NCBI RefSeq assembly: GCF_900100945.1
Contig: NZ_FNCG01000018.1
Coordinates: forward strand, 83,618 to 147,617
Direction of reading: 5' to 3'
From: Mucilaginibacter gossypii
GTDB taxonomy: Bacteria > Bacteroidota > Bacteroidia > Sphingobacteriales > Sphingobacteriaceae
Length of the DNA stretch: 64,000 bases
Both the position numbers and the translations under genes were made by a program. Positions 27,011 to 35,281 of the stretch are shown piece by piece. Every line of letters begins with the position of its first letter. Position 1 is the first letter of the stretch. The notes beneath the pieces are model-generated. The model was not told the DNA's origin, searched no databases, and worked only from the letters and a program-made list of their open reading frames with translations.

Positions 27011-27832
27011 TTATTTCAGGAAAGCTATTACAGCTTTTGAAAATTCGGGAGTGCGGCTGGCGCTGTTATGATCGCCCGGAACGTGAACCAGCTTTGAGCC
27101 GGGAATGAGTTTATGAAGAGCAACCTCGTCGCCGTTATCATGATCTTCGGTCCCATCTATGAGCAGTACCGGGATTTTCACCTTAGCTAACTCCTGTTTG
27201 CTGGTTGATGGCTGCCACTTTTGCTGATAGGCTAAAGCAAGTTCATCAAAAGGGTTACTGTGGATATAATTGATCATCCCATCAACATCATGAAAGCTGG
27301 TATCGCCCATTAAAGCCTTATAAGCATGAATCCTTCGCGGCCATTCGGGGTTAGTGTAAGCATCGCCCATACCACCCATTACCGCCTTTTGAACCCGTTT
27401 ATCCAGCACAAACACGCGCGAAGTAATGATCGATCCGCGGGAGTATCCAACAACATCATATCGTTTCAGCCCCAGGCTTGTAGCCAGGCCCATAATGTCT
27501 TTAGCTTCGGCATCGTTAGCATAACCCGCATCATCGTGGGGCTTGTCCGACCGTCCGTTGCCCCTCTGATCCAGTATAATCACCTTATAACCAGCCGTTA
27601 ACATATCATTATAAAGCTTTCCTTTTTTCCAGCCTTCGCCCGTGCCCGAAAAACCATGTACCAGTATCACCGGGAAGCCATCGCCTTTCGCTTCATAATG
27701 GATTTTAACACCATCAAACGAGGTATAATAGCTGCCCGGAGCAGTAACCGGCTGCGCTAATACACAATTGCCGGTAATCAGCATAAAAATTAACAGAGCT
27801 AAACTTGCCGATAGTTTTTTGATAACAAGCAT
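27011..27832 (-). CDS. Secreted alpha/beta hydrolase
   Basis: A 273-residue protein with a signal peptide (about 1-26). The fold is shown by the oxyanion region VHGFSGTGEGW, LDQRGNGRSD, the nucleophile elbow GYSRGS (Ser near 133), the acid in IDGTEDHD and the catalytic His in PGDHNSA near the end. All three catalytic residues are present, so it should be an active periplasmic esterase, lipase or haloalkane-type hydrolase. Only four bases separate it from the upstream permease gene, so they form one transcript. Confidence 0.88.
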   Translation of the reverse strand: MLVIKKLSASLALLIFMLITGNCVLAQPVTAPGSYYTSFDGVKIHYEAKGDGFPVILVHGFSGTGEGWKKGKLYNDMLTAGYKVIILDQRGNGRSDKPHDDAGYANDAEAKDIMGLATSLGLKRYDVVGYSRGSIITSRVFVLDKRVQKAVMGGMGDAYTNPEWPRRIHAYKALMGDTSFHDVDGMINYIHSNPFDELALAYQQKWQPSTSKQELAKVKIPVLLIDGTEDHDNGDEVALHKLIPGSKLVHVPGDHNSASRTPEFSKAVIAFLK

Positions 27833-27836
27833 ATTT

Positions 27837-29153
27837 TTATTTAATAAACAGATTAATAACGGTTACCCCCACAAGCCCTATAACAGAAACAAGCGTTTCC
27901 ATTAATGACCATGATTTTATAGTATCCTTAATACTTAAATTAAAATACTCTTTATACAACCAAAAACCCGAGTCGTTTACGTGCGAAAATGCCAGGCTCC
28001 CGGCCCCGATAGATAATACCATTAAATTGGGATTAATATGATTTTGCAAAACCAGCGGCGCAACAATGCCTGCAGCTGTTAGTCCGGCAACTGTTGCCGA
28101 GCCCAAACTAACGCGGATAATAGCGGCTATCACCCAGCCTAATAACAACGGCGGCAAATTGAACGATTGCAGTTGCGATGCTATCTGGCCGCTTACACCG
28201 CTGGCGGTTAAAACCTCTTTAAAGGCGCCCGATCCTGCTATGATCAATAATATCAAGGCCACATCCTTCACGGCATCGGTAAAATTGCCCGCAAGCTGGC
28301 CCATGCTTTTACCTTGTTTTATACCTAAAGTATAAGTGGCAACCATAAGCGCTATCAGCATAACAATTGAAGGATCGCCAAGAAATGTGATAAACTTTGC
28401 TACACCCGGATCCTGTATGTTAAGGTATGGAAAAAATGCGGTAAGCATTAAAAGCAAAACCGGCAATAAAGCCGTAAAAAAGCTATTGAACGCGCCGGGC
28501 AGCTTTTCGGCAGGTAACTCTTCAGCCCTGAAAGTAGCCAGCGGCTCCGACGGGATTTTTTTAAGAAATTGTGCAAACACCGGCCCCGCCAGTATAATAG
28601 CCGGAATAGCTATCATAAGTCCGTAAATAAAGGTAGTTGCCATATTAGCGTGAAATAAAGCCACTAATGCCGATGGCGACGGGTGCGGGGGCAAAAAACC
28701 ATGCGTTACCGACAGCGAAGCCAGCATGGGTAAGCCTATATACACAGCCGGCAGTTTATACTTGTAAACCACCGAGAATATAAGCGGTACCATCAGCACG
28801 AAGCCAATACCATAAAACAGCGGAATGCCTATAATAAACCCAGCTGCAACCAGCGCCCATTGAATATATTTTTCGCCTACGGCGGCAACAAGTACACTCG
28901 CTATTTTTTGCGCGGCCCCGCTCACAGCAACCAGCTTTCCAAGCATAGCGCCCAGGCAAATAATGATGAGCAGCTGACCTAAAATATCACCCATGCCTTT
29001 TTGAACGGAAGCGGTTACCTTATTAATGGGTATGCCTAATAACAAACCTGCAATTATCGAAACAATGAGAAAGGCAATAAAAGGGTTTATTTTTACCAGG
29101 CTCACCAGCAAAACCAGTAAAACAATACAAAAAAAGATAGTTAACAGTACCAT
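27837..29153 (-). CDS. GntP-family gluconate/organic acid:H+ symporter
   Basis: A 438-residue permease with about 12-14 membrane helices. The start at 29153 (MVLLTIFFCIVLLVLL) is preferred; the frame extends to 29285, but those 44 residues are not membrane-like and look non-coding. Family-like segments are INPFIAFLIVSIIAGLLLG near the N-terminus, PLFYGIGFVLMVPL, and HVNDSGFWLYKEYF near the end, which is the GntP hallmark. It imports gluconate-like acids by proton symport. Coupled to a secreted hydrolase, it may import a product of that enzyme (inference). Confidence 0.88.
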   Translation of the reverse strand: MVLLTIFFCIVLLVLLVSLVKINPFIAFLIVSIIAGLLLGIPINKVTASVQKGMGDILGQLLIIICLGAMLGKLVAVSGAAQKIASVLVAAVGEKYIQWALVAAGFIIGIPLFYGIGFVLMVPLIFSVVYKYKLPAVYIGLPMLASLSVTHGFLPPHPSPSALVALFHANMATTFIYGLMIAIPAIILAGPVFAQFLKKIPSEPLATFRAEELPAEKLPGAFNSFFTALLPVLLLMLTAFFPYLNIQDPGVAKFITFLGDPSIVMLIALMVATYTLGIKQGKSMGQLAGNFTDAVKDVALILLIIAGSGAFKEVLTASGVSGQIASQLQSFNLPPLLLGWVIAAIIRVSLGSATVAGLTAAGIVAPLVLQNHINPNLMVLSIGAGSLAFSHVNDSGFWLYKEYFNLSIKDTIKSWSLMETLVSVIGLVGVTVINLFIK

Positions 29154-29521
29154 TAAGTTATAGGTTATGTGTGGCCAGCGGGCGTGCAACCTCAGTATAG
29201 GGCACCTGCTGATGCCAACTAAAGTAATAACAAAATTTGAGTTTAGGGTTTTTATATGGTAAAAGCTTTGATAACCCGGCCTCAATAATCAATAAGCCTT
29301 TTAATTTTGTCATTTGTACTTGAAAAACAAGCAGTTTGTGTAACTAACATACAACATGTTGCTATTTATAGCATTGTTTTATTAATTTTATAAAAAATAG
29401 TTTTAATTTTGCGTTAAAGTTTTATCCGATTAAGATTAACCCAAACCGCTATTTTACAGGATACTGTAATTTTAACACATACTTTAATACCTTTTCGGCA
29501 TTTATTTCTTTAACTTTTATT
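29154..29521. other. 368-bp divergent intergenic region
   Basis: Between the permease and the first receiver protein. AT-rich towards 29521; no gene, terminator or repeat cluster recognised. Confidence 0.4.
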
Positions 29522-29878
29522 ATGGTAAAGCGTATTTTAGTATTAGACGACAATCAAGACATACTTGATATTGTGCATGAAACCCTTACTTATGAACAAT
29601 TTGAAGTTAAAAGTACATCAATAAGCACCGATGTGCTTCCGTTAATTGAGAGTTTTGAACCGGACCTTGTTATACTTGATTACCGGGTAGCGGGTACCAA
29701 TGGCGGCGAAATTTGCCGAAACATAAAAGTACATCCTAAATTTGGCAATACTCCTGTTATTATATTCTCGGCCTATGTGAACAATGAAAATGAGCTCATC
29801 GGCTACGGGTGCGACGCAATAATCAACAAACCATTTGATTTGACCGAACTTGTTGAAAAGGTTAATAACCTGCTTTAA
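29522..29878 (+). CDS. Stand-alone response regulator receiver protein
   Basis: A 118-residue CheY-like receiver with no output domain. Acidic pocket D9/D10, phospho-acceptor D53 (VILDYR), Ser in IFSAY and the conserved lysine K103 (NKPF) are all present. Such proteins act as phosphorelay intermediates or bind partners directly. No histidine kinase is adjacent. A second stand-alone receiver lies at 30943, with two zinc-ribbon genes between them. Confidence 0.9.
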   Translation: MVKRILVLDDNQDILDIVHETLTYEQFEVKSTSISTDVLPLIESFEPDLVILDYRVAGTNGGEICRNIKVHPKFGNTPVIIFSAYVNNENELIGYGCDAIINKPFDLTELVEKVNNLL

Positions 29879-30161
29879 AAACGTAATCTCAACCTCAGCG
29901 GTCAATTTACCTCCCTCTTGCACTATCCATTTAACCTTTATTTCATTTTTTTCTTCTGCTAAACCGGGATAATAATTATAAAAAAAGCAAAGAAAGCGCT
30001 TTAAAGCATTCAACATTACAAATACAGCATATTTTCAAGGTATAAATTGACTAATTATCAATACTTAAAGAGCATGATTGAAATATTGGTAATTATTTTA
30101 ACTTTGTTTTATAGGTTAAAGCAAAATAATTAATTAAATACAATAAGCCCCTGATTGTATT

Positions 30162-30347
30162 ATGGTACTATCAATAAATCAACACGAGAAAACAGAAGTA
30201 AAAAAGGCACCGGTATGCCCAAGGTGTAAATCAGAGCTTGATAACCGTGTGCCCAGAGGCTTTTTTGTGAAAAAAGTTTTGTTTTTTCTCCCTTTAAAGA
30301 GGTACATGTGCTTCAAATGCCAACGCAAGAGATACGTATTACGATAA
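30162..30347 (+). CDS. Small zinc-ribbon protein (paralog A)
   Basis: A 61-residue protein with CPRC (19-22) and CFKC near the C-terminus, flanking the conserved core RGFFVKKVLFFLPLKRYMC. Two CxxC pairs should bind one zinc. The core is shared with the protein at 30431-30628, so the two are tandem paralogs. The hydrophobic VLFFLPL could be a short membrane-contacting segment. Function unknown. Confidence 0.65.
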   Translation: MVLSINQHEKTEVKKAPVCPRCKSELDNRVPRGFFVKKVLFFLPLKRYMCFKCQRKRYVLR

Positions 30348-30430
30348 TTTATTTCATAAAAAGAAATCAACACTTACTTAAAAGTACTTTTCCTTCCTTT
30401 TCTTCTTCACCATAATATAGATATTGTATT

Positions 30431-30628
30431 TTGGCTGCCTGTTATTTTAAGTTTGTGGAAGAAAACGAAGCCAAGTCAAAGAAAAGATATTATTGTTCAA
30501 AATGCGGAGCCCCTTACCACTTCCAGATGCGAAGGAGTTGGTTTTTGAAAAACGTCCTGTTTTTTATACCAGTTAGGAAATATTTTTGCGCAAAGTGCAA
30601 AAAATCGGCTCACGTTTTCATCAAATAA
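30431..30628 (+). CDS. Small zinc-ribbon protein (paralog B)
   Basis: The frame opens with TTG at 30431; a GTG at 30455 is another possible start, and no ATG is available. It has CSKC and CAKC pairs around a core RRSWFLKNVLFFIPVRKYFC that matches the paralog at 30162-30347 in spacing and in the VLFF-P-KY motif. A tandem duplication with divergence is the simplest history. Function unknown. Confidence 0.55.
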   Translation: MAACYFKFVEENEAKSKKRYYCSKCGAPYHFQMRRSWFLKNVLFFIPVRKYFCAKCKKSAHVFIK

Positions 30629-30942
30629 TTTTCAATTAATCAATTTCTTCGGTGTATTGATACCCTGTTATTACCAGTAAATGCAGATAATCTGCGTTTG
30701 CACTCCTCTTATACTGTTATTTTAAAGCCCCGACCTTATTTGTATACAAAAATATAATCGTTGTATATGTTATAAATACAGAATTACAGAGTATTCCCAT
30801 ATAAAGCCGTATAAACTACAAATTTGGATTAAGATAGTTAAGCATAATACTTGGTATAAAAATTGCTGTAATTTTCCTGATATTGTATAAAGCCATATCG
30901 CCATTGACTTTTTTGCTGATACATTTTTTTAACAGATTACCT
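30629..30942. other. 314-bp intergenic region
   Basis: AT-rich, no gene or strong hairpin recognised; it should contain the promoter of the second receiver gene. Confidence 0.4.
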
Positions 30943-31308
30943 ATGCGACGGATATTAGCGGTGGACGACGACAAAGATATTTTAGAAATCATAAAATATA
31001 TACTGGAAGATTCAGGCTACGAGGTTGATACCTTAACTGAAGGCAAAAATTTGTTTGACCGGATAAAGCAACATGAACCCGATTTGATTTTGCTTGACAT
31101 TATGCTCGGCAATTTAGATGGCCGTGAACTTTGCAAGACCCTTAAAAACCAACAGGAAACCAAAAACATCCCTGTTATATTAATTTCGGCAAGCCATAAT
31201 CCGGGTATGCTCAGCCAAGCCGGTTCGCCTGATGATTTTATAGCCAAACCCTTTGATATTGATGTTTTGCTGAATAGTATAAACAGACAATTAAGAAATG
31301 CTGCCTGA
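30943..31308 (+). CDS. Stand-alone response regulator receiver protein (second)
   Basis: A 121-residue CheY-like receiver. The ATG at 30943 (MRRILAVDDDKDIL) is the real start; the frame upstream to a TTG at 30883 adds a non-family hydrophobic stretch. The acidic pocket VDDD, phospho-acceptor D52 (LLDIML), Ser in ILISAS and K102 (AKPF) are intact. No output domain. Moderately similar to the receiver at 29522 (shared KPFD and ELCK/EICR segments), so possibly paralogous. Confidence 0.9.
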   Translation: MRRILAVDDDKDILEIIKYILEDSGYEVDTLTEGKNLFDRIKQHEPDLILLDIMLGNLDGRELCKTLKNQQETKNIPVILISASHNPGMLSQAGSPDDFIAKPFDIDVLLNSINRQLRNAA

Positions 31309-31387
31309 TATACTGGACATGTCCCCGCAAAAAAAACGGAGCAGGCAAATATTGGCCTACCCCGTCAAATCAAAACAAAACTAAAAA

Positions 31388-31759
31388 CTAAGCATTTATA
31401 GTAAATGCATTTTCCCGTTTAGCACGATTACGCAGCTTAAAGAAAATGACAAGGTTTAGGAAATGCATACCGCCCAATATTAAAATTATCCAGCCCACTT
31501 TATAACTCAGTACTTCAACCACTACCTGCATATTTGCAATACTGCCATACTCCTTTAAGGCCAGGCTCATATAGCCTATATTTACCAGGTAAAAGCCTAC
31601 TACAAGCAGCTTGTTCACAGAATCGGCAAGTTCACTATTGCCGTGAAAAATATCCACTAAAAATATACGCCCGTTTTTAAACAGCACTTTGGCAACCCAT
31701 ACTGTTAATGCTATGCTTGCCAACAGGTAAATGACATAGGTTAAAATAAAGTAGTTCAT
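31388..31759 (-). CDS. Three-helix membrane protein next to a GbsR/MarR regulator
   Basis: A 123-residue protein with hydrophobic helices at about 4-27, 50-70 and 84-108 and a charged C-terminus (LRNRAKRENAFT). No named family recognised. It is transcribed after the GbsR/MarR regulator from its own promoter region, which carries the same TTTCA-N8-TGAAA operator as the regulator's promoter, so it is a likely regulatory target. Confidence 0.65.
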   Translation of the reverse strand: MNYFILTYVIYLLASIALTVWVAKVLFKNGRIFLVDIFHGNSELADSVNKLLVVGFYLVNIGYMSLALKEYGSIANMQVVVEVLSYKVGWIILILGGMHFLNLVIFFKLRNRAKRENAFTINA

Positions 31760-31763
31760 GATA

Positions 31764-31814
31764 CAAAGATTTAGTTATTATTAATTATTTAGAATTTTCA
31801 GTAAAAATTGAAAA
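31764..31814 (-). promoter_or_regulatory. Promoter with candidate GbsR operator, membrane protein gene
   Basis: TTTTCA (31795-31800), 8 A/T bases, TGAAAA (31809-31814) forms an inverted repeat. A -7-like AATCTTTG lies at 31771-31764 on the minus strand, so the operator covers the -33 region. Confidence 0.5.
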
Positions 31815-31831
31815 TTTTTTTGTAAAAAAAT

Positions 31832-32338
31832 TTATTTAAACACTTTCAATATCGAACCAAAAAACCAGTTCTCTTCGGCCTTGAGCATGGTATCAAGTGT
31901 TTTGTTCACGTTATTAGCCAGCTTATTTATATCAGTAACCGTGGTTTTAAATGTTTTATAAGCCGGATCTTTTGTATCGCCATCCACCTCAGCCAGTTGA
32001 TCAAGTATTTTAATGATTGGTGTAAGCTCGCGCTTTTTACGTTCTTCGGCAACACAGCGGGCTATAGTCCATACATCTTTTTCGGCGTAAAAAAACTCCT
32101 TACGCTCGCCGGTTTTATGCCGCTTTTCAACCAAACCCCAATCAATGAGGTCGCGCAGGGTCATATTGGCATTACCGCGTGATATGCTTAATTCGGCCAT
32201 CACTTCTTCAGTGGTCAAAGCTTCTGGCGAGATCATCAGCAAAGCATGTACCTGGGCCATGGTACGGTTAATCCCCCACTCCGACCCCAGCTTACCCCAG
32301 GCCTCAATGAACTTTAACTTTGCCTCTGCCAATTCCAT
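31832..32338 (-). CDS. GbsR/MarR family transcriptional regulator
   Basis: A 168-residue winged-helix regulator. Start at ATG 32338 (MELAEAKLKFIEAWGKLG); the frame upstream begins with a TTG inside the -7 box. The DNA-binding core reads GINRTMAQVHALLMISPEALTTEEVMAELSISRGNANMTLRDLIDWGLVEK without interruption, a typical GbsR helix-turn-helix (SISRGNANMTLRDL). Family members repress osmoprotectant or membrane genes. An A/T-rich TTTCA-N8-TGAAA site is present in its own promoter and in that of the next gene, which implies autoregulation. Confidence 0.88.
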   Translation of the reverse strand: MELAEAKLKFIEAWGKLGSEWGINRTMAQVHALLMISPEALTTEEVMAELSISRGNANMTLRDLIDWGLVEKRHKTGERKEFFYAEKDVWTIARCVAEERKKRELTPIIKILDQLAEVDGDTKDPAYKTFKTTVTDINKLANNVNKTLDTMLKAEENWFFGSILKVFK

Positions 32339-32341
32339 GCA

Positions 32342-32382
32342 CAAATATAAACAAGTTTTTAAACTTTCAAAAAAAAATGAAA
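32342..32382 (-). promoter_or_regulatory. Promoter and candidate autoregulatory operator of the GbsR/MarR gene
   Basis: On the minus strand TTG (32370-32368), 18 bases, TATATTTG (32349-32342), with the ATG only three bases further. TTTCA (32365-32369), N8, TGAAA (32378-32382) overlaps the -33 element. Confidence 0.55.
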
Positions 32383-32388
32383 ATTTAG

Positions 32389-32455
32389 GTTAGAGGTTAG
32401 AGGTTAGAGGTTAGAGGTTAGAGGTTAGAGGTTAGAGGTTAGAGGTTAGAGGTTA
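32389..32455. repeat. Tandem array of the heptamer GGTTAGA
   Basis: Nine perfect head-to-tail copies plus a partial one. No inverted arm is visible nearby. It lies immediately upstream of the GbsR promoter. Copy number is likely variable. Confidence 0.95.
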
Positions 32456-32595
32456 ATGCGCTTTCACTTGCTTTGTTTTAAAATGTAAAATAAATATGCA
32501 CCACATTCTGTACGTGCAAACACAGCTGTAGCAAAGGAGCCAACGGTTTGTAAAGCACTCCGTTTACCGAAACAGCCCGCCAACGTGGTATTAAA

Positions 32596-33261
32596 TTACT
32601 TCACAACAGCTATAGCCATGCCATCATGCTCCTTGGTTCCTACTGTTTGGATAATGGTGGCTGTTACCTGTTGGTTGGCGGCAAGCGCTTTATTAAAACG
32701 CTGCACCCCGCTAACGCGCTCATCATCACAGTTATCATCAAGTACTCTACCTTCGCGGATTACATTATCTGCAACAATAAGGGTACCGGGCCTGGAAAGT
32801 TTAAGCGCCCATTCAAAATATTCGGTATAAGGTAGCTTATCGGCATCAATAAAGATCATATCAAACGGGCCTTCATCATCGGCCTCAAGGGTTGCGAGGC
32901 TCTCCATTGCCTTGCCTACTTTAATTTCAACCACAGGGTCCAAACCGGCGTTGATGATATTCCGGCGGGCAACATCAGCATAAGCCTGTTCCAGTTCAAG
33001 CGTAACGAGCTGTCCATCGGCAGGCAGCGCGCGGGCCAGCCAAATGGTACTGTAACCGCCAAGCGTACCTATTTCCAGGATCTTTTTCGCACCACATAAA
33101 TGGGCCAGTACCTGTAAAAACTTACCCTGGTTAGCCGACACATTGATGCCCGGAATACCGGCATCCTCCATTGATTTCAAAGTACCTTTCAGCACCGCGT
33201 CTTCATCCTCAAACAAATTACCTATATACTGATCAACCGATTCAAAAAGTGAAGTATCCAT
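32596..33261 (-). CDS. Class I SAM-dependent O-methyltransferase
   Basis: A 221-residue methyltransferase of the catechol/caffeoyl-CoA O-methyltransferase-like group (family 3). The SAM motif I is ILEIGTLGGYST (about 60-71), and metal-binding and substrate residues are in FIDADKLPY and VADNVIREGRV. The family uses Mg2+ to methylate vicinal hydroxyls, often on catechols. No neighbouring pathway points to a substrate. Complete length. Confidence 0.9.
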   Translation of the reverse strand: MDTSLFESVDQYIGNLFEDEDAVLKGTLKSMEDAGIPGINVSANQGKFLQVLAHLCGAKKILEIGTLGGYSTIWLARALPADGQLVTLELEQAYADVARRNIINAGLDPVVEIKVGKAMESLATLEADDEGPFDMIFIDADKLPYTEYFEWALKLSRPGTLIVADNVIREGRVLDDNCDDERVSGVQRFNKALAANQQVTATIIQTVGTKEHDGMAIAVVK

Positions 33262-33299
33262 AACGCAAATTTTTTATTATGATAAAATTAAACACGAAC

Positions 33300-33329
33300 T
33301 AAAAGCAAAACGCACAAAGCCTAAAGCTA
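33300..33329. repeat. Dispersed AAAGC-unit repeat (copy 1)
   Basis: TAAAAGCAAAACGCACAAAG then CCTAAAGCTA, about four degenerate heptamers ending in GC. A nearly identical copy lies at 38051-38079, one base different over 29. Confidence 0.75.
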
Positions 33330-33550
33330 ATGAACTGGTTTAAATTTAAATTGCTATATGTGAAATTAATAGTTTTATAAACCTGTTTGCCGAAAACACC
33401 TTGCCTCTTGCCACGCTCAATTGAAACTTTTATACCGTAAATTTTACATGGGTTAACCGGCAGGCTCCTGGTCAGTATCGCCAGGCCGGTGTTATCAGCT
33501 AATAATTACCGAATATTGATTGTATAATTTAGATTGCTGATATTGCCTGA

Positions 33551-34348
33551 GTGGAAAATGTTAAAATTGTCACCATAAATACATGGAAATGTGATGGTGA
33601 GTATCGGGTGCGCATGGGCATACTTGCCAAACAACTTAAACAATTAAAACCTCATGTTATAGCTTGCCAGGAATGTTTTTACAGTGAAGAAGCAAATGCT
33701 GATACCCTGAAATTTTTGGCTGCCGAATTAAATATGCACTATTGTTTTTTACCCGGCCGATCAAAAAAAAGACGGTTTGAAGGGAGTATGGTCAACAGTA
33801 CATCGGGCCTGGGCATATTATCAGTTTACCCGGTTACCGAAACCGGGAGTTTTGATTTACCTGTAGTAGCCGAAGATAACGACCGCAAAGCTTTCCGGGT
33901 AAACGTAAACCTGCCATCGGGAAAAACAGTTACTGTTACCACTACCCATCTTACACACCTGGGCCAGCATAAAGGCCTAAGAAAAGCCCAGGCCGAAGCC
34001 CTTGCGGGTTTTGTTATTGAGGAAACCCCAAAACCATACCACATTGTTTGCGGCGACTTTAATGCTACACCCGATTCGGAAGCGGTTATGGCTTTCCGGG
34101 AATTATCTAAAGCTGCTGACTGTTATACCGAAGGTAATGGTACAGAACCGAGATACAGCCTTACAGACGCCTATTACAAAGCCAACAAACAGGTATGTGT
34201 TGATCAGATTTTCACTTTGCCTTTCCCTGATACGGATAATTATCCGCGGTTTATCGATTCGGCAGTGGTATTAAACGTGCCTGATGAAGAAACCGGCTTG
34301 TACCCGAGCGATCATTTCGGCATCACCACAACACTTGTAATAAATTGA
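33551..34348 (+). CDS. Endonuclease/exonuclease/phosphatase (EEP) family protein
   Basis: A 265-residue protein starting with GTG at 33551. EEP motifs are complete: TINTWKCDG, ACQECF (metal Glu), VCGDFNATPDS (catalytic Asp/Asn) and SDHFGI (catalytic His near the end). No signal peptide, so cytoplasmic. It may act on nucleic acid or on a phosphoester such as a sugar phosphate. It precedes phnN by 89 bases on the same strand and may be cotranscribed with it. Confidence 0.85.
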   Translation: MENVKIVTINTWKCDGEYRVRMGILAKQLKQLKPHVIACQECFYSEEANADTLKFLAAELNMHYCFLPGRSKKRRFEGSMVNSTSGLGILSVYPVTETGSFDLPVVAEDNDRKAFRVNVNLPSGKTVTVTTTHLTHLGQHKGLRKAQAEALAGFVIEETPKPYHIVCGDFNATPDSEAVMAFRELSKAADCYTEGNGTEPRYSLTDAYYKANKQVCVDQIFTLPFPDTDNYPRFIDSAVVLNVPDEETGLYPSDHFGITTTLVIN

Positions 34349-34437
34349 CTATAAACAACCTGCCGTCAATCGGTAATTTTACCATCCAAAATATAGCGGT
34401 TCAAACAATCCGCTCTTTTCATCCATAAAAAACCACC

Positions 34438-34995
34438 ATGAGCAAGCTATTTTATGTTATTGGCGCATCCGGAGCAGGCAAAGACACCTTGATGAATTAC
34501 GCCCGCAAGCAAATTAACGGATCGGAAAATGTGGTATTTGCACACCGGTATATTACCCGTCCGCCATTTTCTGGCAATGAGAACCACGTTAGCTTAACCA
34601 ATGAGGAATTTGCATTAAGAAGCAAAGCCGGGATGTTTGCTTTAAGCTGGGGCAGCCACGATAAATACTATGGCATAGGCCAGGAAATAAACAACTGGCT
34701 TAATAAAGGCTTTAATGTGGTGGTTAACGGATCGCGCGAATACCTGCCCGTTGCACAGCGGCTCTACCCCGATCTGATAGTAATACTAGTAACTGCGAGT
34801 CCCGAAGCTATTGCAAGTCGCCTGGTTGGGCGCGGACGGGAAAACACTGAAGAAATAGCCAATCGTATAGCCCGCACTGCCGAACTCAACACCAATCTCG
34901 AAAACTGCATCGAAATACAGAATGACGGTGCTATTGAACTTGCCGGGAACGAACTGGTAAACCTGGTCTCGGTAACGGAAAAACAACTGGCTTAA
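34438..34995 (+). CDS. phnN: Ribose 1,5-bisphosphokinase
   Basis: A 185-residue P-loop kinase. GASGAGKDT (9-17) is the nucleotide-binding loop, RYITRPPFSGNENHVSLT matches the guanylate-kinase-like substrate region of PhnN, and LVGRGRENTEEIANRI matches its lid. The enzyme makes PRPP from ribose 1,5-bisphosphate in phosphonate breakdown. No C-P lyase genes are near, so here it may serve PRPP salvage instead. The EEP protein upstream could act on a related sugar phosphate (inference). Confidence 0.9.
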   Translation: MSKLFYVIGASGAGKDTLMNYARKQINGSENVVFAHRYITRPPFSGNENHVSLTNEEFALRSKAGMFALSWGSHDKYYGIGQEINNWLNKGFNVVVNGSREYLPVAQRLYPDLIVILVTASPEAIASRLVGRGRENTEEIANRIARTAELNTNLENCIEIQNDGAIELAGNELVNLVSVTEKQLA

Positions 34996-35013
34996 ACCTG
35001 CTTTCAATATGTG

Positions 35014-35232
35014 ATGAAAACTATTGATGGTTCAATACACCGAAAGATTACTGAGCTGGCAATTGCAGTAGATATTTTAGTTTTTTTGAAGGCGAACCGT
35101 GAAATACTTAAATATACTGATAAAGGGGTATTTCAAGGAGATGATATTAAAGCTATTTTTGAAAAATACTTAGAAAAGTATTTAAATATCGAACCTAAAC
35201 CCTATCAATATAAATTAGCCATCTGCCCTTAA
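35014..35232 (+). CDS. Small hypothetical protein
   Basis: A 72-residue protein from ATG 35014 (a GTG at 35011 is also possible). It looks helical and amphipathic (ITELAIAVDILVFLKANREIL, then DDIKAIFEKYLEKYLN), with no signal peptide. It lies 18 bases after phnN and ends at a terminator, so it is probably the last gene of that transcript. No family recognised. Confidence 0.55.
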   Translation: MKTIDGSIHRKITELAIAVDILVFLKANREILKYTDKGVFQGDDIKAIFEKYLEKYLNIEPKPYQYKLAICP

Positions 35233-35250
35233 CAGCAAATGGCTTTTTTA
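35217..35250 (+). terminator. Terminator after the phnN transcript
   Basis: AGCCATCTGC/GCAAATGGCT, one mismatch, 8-base loop, followed by TTTTTT. The stem begins inside the 3' end of the small gene. Confidence 0.85.
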
Positions 35251-35281
35251 TTTATATAAAAATCTCAAATATTGTTGCAAG

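Noticed and set aside
27837..29285. Longer start of the GntP permease at 29285
   Set aside because: The extra 44 residues are not membrane-like, and the ATG at 29153 begins directly with the first helix.
32389..32455. GGTTAGA array as a CRISPR
   Set aside because: Seven-base units with no spacers and no cas genes.
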